Positions 28,252 to 36,139 of a stretch of 61,152 bases of DNA are shown one piece after another. Source of the DNA: Lysobacteraceae bacterium PS02065 (GTDB lineage: Bacteria; Pseudomonadota; Gammaproteobacteria; Xanthomonadales; Rhodanobacteraceae); the NCBI GenBank assembly GCA_029959555.1, contig JASCPI010000030.1, positions 1 to 61,152 of the forward strand, in the 5' to 3' direction. The number at the start of each line of letters is the position of its first letter. The first letter of the stretch is position 1. The position numbers and the translations under genes were made by a program. Under the pieces are notes generated by a model. It ran no database searches. It was not told where the DNA came from and saw nothing but the letters and a program-made list of their open reading frames with translations.

Positions 28252-28372
28252 CGGCGATTCCGGATCCACGAAAAAAAGATCGGACGCAGGCAGGGTCCGG
28301 GGACGCGACCTCCGGCGCTTGACCGCAGCGCGCCGGCGCCGTACTTGTGGCGGCCCCGGAAGGAGTCCGCCC

Positions 28373-28747
28373 ATGCAGTTCCTCGTGTTGATCTACAACG
28401 ACGACAGCCTGCTCGACGCGCTGCCCGAGGGGCAGGCCGACGACATGATGCGCCACTGCCTCACCAATGCCGACACGCTGCGCGACCAGGGCCGCCTGCT
28501 CGGTTCGCAGCAGCTCGAGCCGCCGTCGACCGCGAAGACGCTGCGCGTGCGCCAGGGCCGCACGAGCATCGTCGATGGCCCGTTCGCCGAGACCAAGGAG
28601 TACCTCGGCGGCTTCAACCTCATCGAGGCCGCCGACATCGACGAGGCCATGCGCATCGCGACCTCGTTCCCGTGGGCGCAGGCCGGCGCGATCGAGGTGC
28701 GTCCCGTGCGCGACATGAACGCCGTGCGCGAGCGCGTCGGCGCCTGA
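28373..28747 (+). CDS. YCII-related (DGPF-domain) protein
   Basis: A 124-residue protein with the full DGPF family pattern: MQFLVLIYNDD N-terminus, GRLLGSQQLEP, the diagnostic DGPFAETKE motif, then LGGFNLIEAADIDEA and a VRPVRDM end. The family resembles YCII (a His/Asp dyad fold), but function is unknown; members are the typical partner of ECF42 sigma factors. A strong GGAAGGAG precedes the ATG. It is divergent from the ECF42 operon and may use a TTGACC/TACTTG promoter near 28319-28347; no TGTCGA element was found on this strand. Confidence 0.9.
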   Translation: MQFLVLIYNDDSLLDALPEGQADDMMRHCLTNADTLRDQGRLLGSQQLEPPSTAKTLRVRQGRTSIVDGPFAETKEYLGGFNLIEAADIDEAMRIATSFPWAQAGAIEVRPVRDMNAVRERVGA

Positions 28748-28750
28748 GCC

Positions 28751-30268
28751 TCAGTCGAAGCCGTTCGTGAAGATGCGGTCGCTGTACTCGAACGCGCCGA
28801 TGTCGACACGCTGGCCGACCTGGCGCGGATAGCCGTTGCCGCGCTGGTCGTAGGTCTCGTTCGCCGGGTTGCTGCCGGCGCCGATCGCCTGGCTGTCGGC
28901 CATCAGCGCATGGGTGCGGGTCGGCCCGCCGTACCAGCCGAGCGGGCGCAAGCGCGGGTCGACGCCGGTGATCGTGCCGGCCGGCACCGGCATCGCCGAC
29001 ACGCCGATGAGGTTGTTCGCGCCCGACACGCTCGAATCCGGGCTGTTGCCGTTGGCGATGTCGGAAGGCACCGACGTCGAGCGGAAATTGCCGGCGACGA
29101 GCGTGCTCGTGAGAGGGATCGCGTTGCCTCCGATCAGTGCCTCGATACCGCCGCCCGTGTTGTCGGTGATCGCGACGTTCGCCGTGATCGTCGAGTTGGC
29201 GATCGTGACGTTCGAGCCCAGGCCCGATATGCCGAGGCCGCCCCCGCGGTAGGCCGTGTTGCCCGAGAGTGTCGTGTTGCGCACGTCGGCGTTGCCGAAC
29301 AGGCTCAGGCCACCGCCGAAGCGAGCTCCGTTGCCGGCGATCGTCGACGACAGGATGAGGCTGCGGTTCTCCTCCCCGCCGAGGCCGACGGCCGCACCGC
29401 CGCCGCCGTACTTGGAGCCGTCCTCGTCGTTGTCGACGAGTTCGCTGTTCATCATGAGCAGGCGGCTCCCCGCGAACACGCCGCCGCCACCGTCGATGCG
29501 AAAGCCGCCGCCGTCACTCTGCGCCTGGAGCTCGCAGCCGCTGACGATGCTGTTCACGAGGGTGACCTGGTTCGCATAGAGGCCGCCGCCGCTGCCGAGT
29601 CCGCCCGCCGCGGCGATCGCGCGGCAGTTGCGTACGGCGACGCCGGTCTCGGGCAGTGCCGCGGCGAACGGGTTGCCGAGCGTAAGCACGCCGTTCGACC
29701 GGATGCAGCCGCCCGCGACGTTCTGCGCGGAGGCGCGACCGCCGACGAGGCCGTCACTGACCGTGAGGCCCTGGATCACGAGGTTGCCCTGGCCCGAGTG
29801 GTTGAAGATGCGGTTCTCGTACTTGCCGCCGCCGGCCTTGATCGTGAGGGCCGAGCGGCCGGGCCCGAGGATCGCGAGGTTGTCGACCGCGATCGCGATC
29901 TGGCCCGTCGTCAGCGAGATCGCGCTGCAGCCCAGGTTGCGCAGGTCGATCGTGTCGCCGCTCGCGGCGAGCGCGATCTCGCCGCGCAGGCTGCCGGCGC
30001 CGTTGTCGTTGCAGTTGGTGACGGGGCGCGTCGCGCGTGTCGCGTCGGGCAGGTAGGCGTGCAGGCCGTAGGTGTCGGCGAGCCGTGCGAGCTCGTCGGG
30101 CGTGCGCAGGTGCGCATCGTGCACCGACGGGCTCAGCAGGAAGTCGGCGAGGTCCTGCGCGCCCGGGGCTGAGGCCTCGGCCTGCACCGCGAACGTGGCG
30201 AGTACGCCGGCCAGCGCACGCGCGAGCGGGCGGCGGCGCGTGGTGGAGCGGTGGAACGATGACGGCAT
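28751..30268 (-). CDS. Exported right-handed beta-helix protein, choice-of-anchor Q type, GFD tail
   Basis: A 505-residue protein with a signal peptide (to about residue 33). Its centre is a parallel beta-helix of short repeats (SGNTAYRGGGL, NSTITANVA). The C-terminus carries the choice-of-anchor-Q signature: DPRLRPLGWYGGPTRTHALMADSQAIGAG, then DQRGNGYPR and VDIGAFE. The last nine residues are DRIFTNGFD, a motif shared with other secreted proteins in this window. It is probably a surface or secreted structural or carbohydrate-binding protein. No obvious catalytic residues. It converges with the DGPF gene (3 bp gap). Confidence 0.88.
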   Translation of the reverse strand: MPSSFHRSTTRRRPLARALAGVLATFAVQAEASAPGAQDLADFLLSPSVHDAHLRTPDELARLADTYGLHAYLPDATRATRPVTNCNDNGAGSLRGEIALAASGDTIDLRNLGCSAISLTTGQIAIAVDNLAILGPGRSALTIKAGGGKYENRIFNHSGQGNLVIQGLTVSDGLVGGRASAQNVAGGCIRSNGVLTLGNPFAAALPETGVAVRNCRAIAAAGGLGSGGGLYANQVTLVNSIVSGCELQAQSDGGGFRIDGGGGVFAGSRLLMMNSELVDNDEDGSKYGGGGAAVGLGGEENRSLILSSTIAGNGARFGGGLSLFGNADVRNTTLSGNTAYRGGGLGISGLGSNVTIANSTITANVAITDNTGGGIEALIGGNAIPLTSTLVAGNFRSTSVPSDIANGNSPDSSVSGANNLIGVSAMPVPAGTITGVDPRLRPLGWYGGPTRTHALMADSQAIGAGSNPANETYDQRGNGYPRQVGQRVDIGAFEYSDRIFTNGFD

Positions 30269-30388
30269 CGCGGCTCTCCGGTGCGGATGCCGCGCGCGTG
30301 CGCGGGCGGCAGGTGACCGGGGATACGCAGGGCCGGCATGCCATCGGACATGTCGGCGTTCATCGAGGTGGAACGACCCGCCGAAGGA

Positions 30389-33300
30389 TCAGGCCACCGA
30401 ACGCTCGCGCGACGGCGAGCGCCACGCCGTGAGCAGGTCGTCCTGGCGCTTGAGCGCGTCGGCGAGGTGGCGTTCCTTGACGTGGCCGTAGCCGCGGATG
30501 TGCTCGGGCACGCTCGCGATGTCGACCGCGAGCGCGTGGTTGTCGCGATCGAGTCCGGCCGCGAGTTCGCCGACCTGACGCGTGTAGTCCTCGATCAGGC
30601 GACGCTCCATGCGGCGCTCCGCGGTGTAGCCGAACACGTCGAGCGCGGTGCCGCGCAGGCGCTTGAACTTCGCGAGCATGCGGAACGCCGTGAACACCCA
30701 CGGGCCGTACTCGGCCTTGCGCAGGTGGCCTTCGGCATCCTTCTTCGCGAGCAGCGGCGGCGCGAGATGGAAGTGCAGCTTGAAGTCGCCCTCGAACGTG
30801 TCGCGGATACGCTTCTCGAAATCGCCGCTCGTGTAGAGGCGCGCGACCTCGTACTCGTCCTTGTAGGCCATGAGCTTGAAAGCGTAGCGCGCGACCGCGG
30901 CGGTCAGCGAGGTGAAGCCCGGCGTCTTCTGCTGTTCGGCCGCACGCACCGACTCGACGAGGTCGCGGTAGCGTTTCGCATAGGCGGGATCCTGGTAGTC
31001 CGTGAGGAACGCGATGCGGCGCTCGATCTGCTCCTCGAGGCTGCCGCTGAGCGTCTCGTCGGCGAGCGGCGACGCGATCGTACCGTCGCCCGTGGGCACG
31101 CGGGTCGGACGCGACGGCAGTGCGAGCGGGATCGCACCGGACGGCAGGTGCGCCTTGATGCCGGCCGCCCGCTGCACGGTGGCGAGATCGTGCGCGCCCA
31201 TGCGGCCCCAGTTGAACGCGGCCTTGTTCATCTCGATCGCGGCGCCGTTGAGCTCGATCGCGCGCATGAGCGCGTCGTGGCTCACCGGCACCCAGCCCTT
31301 CTGCCAGGCGTAGCCGAGCATGAACAGGTTCGCCGCGATCGTGTCGCCGAGCAGCGCGGTCGCGAGGTCGGTCGCGTCGACGAGTTCGGGCGAGCCGCCG
31401 TCGAGCGCGAGCTTCACGGCGTCGATGATCTTCTGCGCGGGGAACTGCATGTCGGGCTTGGTCGTGAACGTGCCCGGCATCGCCTCGTAGGTGTTGAGCA
31501 CGACGTTGGAGCGGTCGGCACGGATCTTCGACAGCGCCCAGTAGTCGTTGACGACGACCATGTCGCAGCCGAGCACGAGGTCGGCCTCGCCCGCGGCGAT
31601 GCGCACGGCGTGGATGTCGCCCGGCGCCTTCGCGATGCGCAGGTGGCAGGTGACCGCGCCGCCCTTCTGGGCGAGGCCGGTCTGGTCGAGCACGGTACTG
31701 CCCTTGCCCTCGAGGTGGGCCGCCATGCCGATCAGCGCGCCGATCGTGACCACGCCGGTGCCACCGATGCCGGTGACGAGCACGTTCCACGGGCGCTCGA
31801 GGTCGGTCGCGAACGCGGGCATCGGCAGGGCATCGAAATCGACCGCGCCGGCGCTGCCCTTTTTCTTTTTCAGGCCGCCGCCGTGAACGGTGACGAAGCT
31901 CGGGCAGAAGCCCTTCACGCACGAGAAGTCCTTGTTGCAGCCGGACTGGTCGATCTCGCGCTTGCGCCCGTACTCGGTCTCCTTCGGCAGCACCGACACG
32001 CAGAACGACTTCACGCCGCAGTCGCCGCAGCCCTCGCAGACCAGCGAGTTGATCATGACGCGCTTCTTCGGGTCCTCGAGCTTGCCGCGCTTGCGGCGGC
32101 GGCGCTTCTCGGTCGCGCAGGTCTGGTCGTAGATCAGGATCGACGTGCCCTTGATCTCGCGCATGCGCTTCTGCACGGCGTCGAGCTCGTCGCGGTGGAT
32201 GAACTCCACGCCGCTCGGGAAGATCTCGGGGCGCGACCACTTCGCGATGTCGTCGGACACCACGATGATCGTCTGCACGCCTTCCGCGCGCATCTGGTGC
32301 GCGATGTCGGGCACGGTCAGCGTGCCGTCGACGGGCTGGCCGCCGGTCATCGCGACGGCGTCGTTGTAGAGGATCTTGTAGGTGATGTTGACCTTGGCCG
32401 CGATCGCCTGGCGCACGGCCAGCGAGCCCGAATGGAAATACGTGCCGTCGCCGAGGTTCTGGAAGATGTGCGGCGTCTCGGTGAACGGTGCCTGCCCGCA
32501 CCACGTCACGCCTTCGCCGCCCATGTGCGAGAACGTGTCGGTGCTGCGGTCCATCCACGTGACCATGTAGTGGCAGCCGATGCCGCCGTGCGCGCGCGAA
32601 CCCTCGGGCACCGCCGTGGAGGTGTTGTGCGGACAGCCCGAGCAGTAGTGCGCGGCGCGCGGGAACGTCGCGCGCGGCAGCGTGAGCTGCTGTTCCTTGG
32701 CTTCGATCCACGCGACGCGTGACCGGATCGCCTCGCTCGTGAAGAAGCGCGCGAGGCGCTTGGCGATCACCAGCGCGATCATCGCCGGGGTCAGCTCGCC
32801 GGTGCTCGGCAGCACCCAGCGGCCTTCCTCGTCGTACTTGCCGACCACGCTCGGGCGCGTCGGCCAGTTGTACATGTACTCCTTCATCTGCGACTCGATG
32901 AACGAGCGCTTTTCCTCGACGACGATGACGTCCTCGAGGCCCGCGGCGAAGTCGCGGATGCCGACCGGCTCGAGCGGCCAGGTCATGCCGATCTTGTAGA
33001 CGCGGATGCCGATGTCGCGCGCGTCGCGCTCGCTGATGCCGAGGTACTCGAGCGCCTGCAGCACGTCGAGGTAGCTCTTGCCCGTGGTGACGATCCCGAG
33101 GCGCGCCTTCGGCGAATCGAGCACGACCTTGTCGATGCGGTTGGCGCGCGCGAACGCGCACGCGGCCTCGACCGCGTACTGGTGAAGGCGCATCTCCTGG
33201 TTGAGCGGCGGATCCGGCCAGCGGATGTTGAGGCCGCCCTCGGGCAGCGCGAAATCCTGCGGCAGCACGATGTCGAGCTGGTGCGGGTTGACGTTGACGC

Positions 33301-33949
33301 TCGCGCTCGACTCGACCGTCTCGGCGATCGTCTTGAAGCCGACCCAGCGCCCCGTGAAGCGCGACATCGCCCAGCCGAGCATGCCCATGTCGAGGATGTC
33401 CTGCACGCCGGCAGGATTGAGGATCGGCATCATCGCCGAGACGAACTCGAGCTCCGAACCGTGCGGCAGCGTCGACGAGCGACAGGCGTGGTCGTCGGCC
33501 GCGAGGGCGAGCACGCCGCCGTGGCGCGAGGTGCCGGCCGCGTTGCCGTGCTTGAACACGTCGCCGCAGCGATCCACGCCGGGACCCTTGCCGTACCACA
33601 TCGCGAACACGCCATCGACCTTGGCACCCGGGAACAGGTTGGTCTGCTGCGTGCCCCACACCATCGTCGCGCCGAGGTCCTCGTTGAGGCCCGGCGTGAA
33701 CTCGATGTTCGAGGATTTCAGGTGCTTGCGCGCCTTCCACAGCTCGAGGTCGAAGCCGCCGAGCGGCGAGCCGCGGTAGCCGGAGATGAAGCCGCCCGTG
33801 TTGAGGCCGGCGGCGCGGTCGCGCATCTGCTGCATGAGCGGCAGCCGCACGAGTGCCTGCACGCCCGACAGGTAGATGCGGCCTTCTGCACGGGTGTACT
33901 TGTGCTCGAGCGTGTACTCGCGGTCGACGACGGACGCGGGAACGGACAT
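30389..33949 (-). CDS. Fused indolepyruvate ferredoxin oxidoreductase (IorA-IorB type)
   Basis: A 1186-residue single-chain 2-oxoacid:ferredoxin oxidoreductase. Order: pyrimidine/TPP-type alpha region (GYRGSPLGGFD, about 55-65), the TPP-binding CSGCPHNTS...GGIGCHYM block (about 425-450), a ferredoxin-like cysteine cluster (CEGCGDCGVKSFC and CNKDFSCVKGFC), then the gamma domain from about 720 (GIGGTGVVTIG, TGLAQKGGAV). It should oxidatively decarboxylate arylpyruvates, or related 2-oxoacids, to acyl-CoA in amino-acid catabolism. It is transcribed alone; the neighbouring 2OG-like gene is 79 bp upstream on the same strand. Confidence 0.93.
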   Translation of the reverse strand: MSVPASVVDREYTLEHKYTRAEGRIYLSGVQALVRLPLMQQMRDRAAGLNTGGFISGYRGSPLGGFDLELWKARKHLKSSNIEFTPGLNEDLGATMVWGTQQTNLFPGAKVDGVFAMWYGKGPGVDRCGDVFKHGNAAGTSRHGGVLALAADDHACRSSTLPHGSELEFVSAMMPILNPAGVQDILDMGMLGWAMSRFTGRWVGFKTIAETVESSASVNVNPHQLDIVLPQDFALPEGGLNIRWPDPPLNQEMRLHQYAVEAACAFARANRIDKVVLDSPKARLGIVTTGKSYLDVLQALEYLGISERDARDIGIRVYKIGMTWPLEPVGIRDFAAGLEDVIVVEEKRSFIESQMKEYMYNWPTRPSVVGKYDEEGRWVLPSTGELTPAMIALVIAKRLARFFTSEAIRSRVAWIEAKEQQLTLPRATFPRAAHYCSGCPHNTSTAVPEGSRAHGGIGCHYMVTWMDRSTDTFSHMGGEGVTWCGQAPFTETPHIFQNLGDGTYFHSGSLAVRQAIAAKVNITYKILYNDAVAMTGGQPVDGTLTVPDIAHQMRAEGVQTIIVVSDDIAKWSRPEIFPSGVEFIHRDELDAVQKRMREIKGTSILIYDQTCATEKRRRRKRGKLEDPKKRVMINSLVCEGCGDCGVKSFCVSVLPKETEYGRKREIDQSGCNKDFSCVKGFCPSFVTVHGGGLKKKKGSAGAVDFDALPMPAFATDLERPWNVLVTGIGGTGVVTIGALIGMAAHLEGKGSTVLDQTGLAQKGGAVTCHLRIAKAPGDIHAVRIAAGEADLVLGCDMVVVNDYWALSKIRADRSNVVLNTYEAMPGTFTTKPDMQFPAQKIIDAVKLALDGGSPELVDATDLATALLGDTIAANLFMLGYAWQKGWVPVSHDALMRAIELNGAAIEMNKAAFNWGRMGAHDLATVQRAAGIKAHLPSGAIPLALPSRPTRVPTGDGTIASPLADETLSGSLEEQIERRIAFLTDYQDPAYAKRYRDLVESVRAAEQQKTPGFTSLTAAVARYAFKLMAYKDEYEVARLYTSGDFEKRIRDTFEGDFKLHFHLAPPLLAKKDAEGHLRKAEYGPWVFTAFRMLAKFKRLRGTALDVFGYTAERRMERRLIEDYTRQVGELAAGLDRDNHALAVDIASVPEHIRGYGHVKERHLADALKRQDDLLTAWRSPSRERSVA

Positions 33950-34028
33950 GGCGTACCTGGCGGAAGGCTGGGAGCGATCGCCGATTGTACCAGCGCGCCG
34001 TGCCCGGCCCGTGCAGGCCCGCGTGGGT

Positions 34029-34673
34029 CTACTCGCGGTGGAACGCGCAGTTGAACGCGACGGTGATGCGCTCGCCCTCGCCGAAGAACGGCGAGACGTG
34101 GTGCAGCAGCCACGAGGGGAACAGCACGAGCTGCCCCGGCTCGAGCTTGTAGGCGCTGTTGCCGCCGCCGAACGGCGGCTTCACGGCCTCGTTGCCCGGA
34201 TCCGAGTACATCGTCGCGGAACTGTTCGGATGCAGGAACACGAGGGCGCCGCTGTCGGGCTGGTGGGCGTCGTGCTGCCCGGCGGACACGCAGTAGACGC
34301 CGGACCAGGTCGCCAGAGGATGGTTGTGCACGCCGAAGTAGCCGTTGCGACGCGTGATGTGGAACCAGGCGTCGGTGCGCACGCGCAGGCGGGCGCGCGC
34401 GGCGGCATCGTAGCCGTTGAGCTCGCAGACCAGTTGCACGACGCGCGACAGGCAGAACTCGCGCAGGTGCGCGATCTCGGGCTCGGGCCAGCCGAACAGG
34501 TCGAAATGGCTCTCGAACAACTCCGGGTTGCGCACCGTGTAGGGATTCGGGTTCGCGAACCGCCCGTTCTCGCGGGCGAGGAACAGCGTGCGCAGCGCCG
34601 CATTGAGGCGGGCCGGGTCGGGGTGGACGTCGAACGCGAACGGGACCGCGAACTGTCCCTGGATCTGCAGCAT
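34029..34673 (-). CDS. Putative 2OG-Fe(II) oxygenase-family protein (TIGR02466-like)
   Basis: A 214-residue cupin-type protein. The motif GVHNHPLATWSGVYCVSAG, then LEPGQLVLFPSWLLHHVSPF and ERITVAFNCAFH, matches the TIGR02466 family, where the first His and a distal His could bind iron and Arg could bind 2-oxoglutarate. The expected H-x-D reads HNH here, so catalysis is unproven. It lies 79 bp upstream of the oxidoreductase gene and is divergent from the nucleoside transporter gene. Confidence 0.8.
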   Translation of the reverse strand: MLQIQGQFAVPFAFDVHPDPARLNAALRTLFLARENGRFANPNPYTVRNPELFESHFDLFGWPEPEIAHLREFCLSRVVQLVCELNGYDAAARARLRVRTDAWFHITRRNGYFGVHNHPLATWSGVYCVSAGQHDAHQPDSGALVFLHPNSSATMYSDPGNEAVKPPFGGGNSAYKLEPGQLVLFPSWLLHHVSPFFGEGERITVAFNCAFHRE

Positions 34674-34804
34674 GGGTACCCCTGGCCATCGTCGGGTGCG
34701 CCGCGAACTGTAGCGCAGCGAAGGTGGATTCGCCTTGCCGCACGCGGGAGGCTGCTCTAACCTCGCGGGCGCGACCGTCCCGGTCGCCTCGGGGAAAGTG
34801 CCTC

Positions 34805-36100
34805 ATGTTCAACGCGTTGGGCCAGGTGGCCTTCGGTTTCTTCGGCCTCGCCGTGCTCCTCGCGATCGCGTGGGCGTTCTCCAACAACAAGCGTGCGGTC
34901 GACTGGAAGCTCGTCGGCGCCGGCATCGTGCTGCAGGTCGCGTTCGCCGCGGTCGTGCTGCTCGTGCCGGGCGGCCGCGACGTGTTCGACGCGCTCGGCC
35001 ACGGCTTCGTCAAGGTGCTGAGCTTCGTCAACGAAGGTTCGAACTTCATCTTCGGCGGGCTCATGGACACCTCGAAGATGGGCTTCATCTTCGCGTTCCA
35101 GGTGCTGCCGACGATCATCTTCTTCTCGGCGCTGATGGGCGTGCTGTACCACCTCGGCGTCATGCAGGCGATCGTGCGCGGCATGGCCTGGTCGATCACC
35201 AAGCTCATGCGCGTGTCGGGCGCGGAGACCACGAGCGTCTGCGCGAGCGTGTTCATCGGCCAGACCGAGGCCCCGCTGACGGTGCGCCCGTACATCTCGC
35301 GCATGACCGAGTCCGAGCTCATCACGATGATGATCGGCGGCATGGCGCACATCGCGGGCGGCGTGCTCGCGGCCTACGTCGGCATGCTCGGTGGCGGCGA
35401 TCCCGAGCAGCAGGCGTTCTACGCCAAGCACCTGCTCGCGGCCTCGATCATGGCCGCGCCGGCGACGCTCGTCGTCGCCAAGATCCTGATCCCCGAGACC
35501 GGTGAGCCGCTCACGCGCGGCACGGTCAAGATGGAAGTCGAGAAGACCACGAGCAATGTCATCGACGCGGCCGCGGCCGGCGCCGGCGACGGCCTGCGCC
35601 TCGCCCTCAACATCGGCGCGATGCTGCTCGCGTTCATCGCGCTGATCGCGATGCTCAACGCGCCGCTGACCTGGTTCGGCGAGGTCACCGGCCTCGCCGC
35701 GGCGATCGGCAAGCCGACCAACCTGTCGACGATCTTCGGCTTCCTGCTCGCACCGATCGCATGGGTCATCGGCACGCCGTGGGCCGACGCGACCACGGTC
35801 GGCTCGCTGATCGGCCAGAAGGTCGTCATCAACGAATTCGTCGCCTACACCGAGCTCGCCTCGATCGTTAACGGCCAGGTGCAAGGCGTCGTGCTGAGCG
35901 ACCAGGGCCGTCTCATCGCGACCTACGCGCTGTGCGGCTTCGCGAACTTCTCGTCGATCGCGATCCAGATCGGCGGCATCGGCGGCCTCGCGCCGGAGCG
36001 CCGCCCGGATCTCGCGCGCTTCGGCCTGCGCGCGGTGCTCGGTGGCTCGATCGCGACCTTCATGACCGCGACCATCGCCGGCGTGCTCAGCAACCTCTGA
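34805..36100 (+). CDS. Concentrative nucleoside transporter (NupC/CNT family)
   Basis: A 431-residue inner-membrane protein with many hydrophobic segments. CNT signatures are visible: FIGQTEAPLTVRPY (the G-Q-T-E substrate motif) and VVINEFVAYTEL, followed by the C-terminal FANFSSIAIQIGGIG. It should import nucleosides with H+ or Na+. The ATG at 34805 is preferred over the in-frame 34724 because the first membrane segment follows directly. It is followed by the PQQ-like propeller gene after 39 bp, but the proteins are functionally unrelated. Confidence 0.92.
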   Translation: MFNALGQVAFGFFGLAVLLAIAWAFSNNKRAVDWKLVGAGIVLQVAFAAVVLLVPGGRDVFDALGHGFVKVLSFVNEGSNFIFGGLMDTSKMGFIFAFQVLPTIIFFSALMGVLYHLGVMQAIVRGMAWSITKLMRVSGAETTSVCASVFIGQTEAPLTVRPYISRMTESELITMMIGGMAHIAGGVLAAYVGMLGGGDPEQQAFYAKHLLAASIMAAPATLVVAKILIPETGEPLTRGTVKMEVEKTTSNVIDAAAAGAGDGLRLALNIGAMLLAFIALIAMLNAPLTWFGEVTGLAAAIGKPTNLSTIFGFLLAPIAWVIGTPWADATTVGSLIGQKVVINEFVAYTELASIVNGQVQGVVLSDQGRLIATYALCGFANFSSIAIQIGGIGGLAPERRPDLARFGLRAVLGGSIATFMTATIAGVLSNL

Positions 36101-36139
36101 GCACGCGCTTCACGCTTCACCAGGGAAACAGGGGACAAC

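Noticed and set aside
28319..28347. An ECF42 promoter for the divergent DGPF gene
   Set aside because: No TGTCGA was found on the plus strand; only a TTGACC/TACTTG pair of sigma-70 type.
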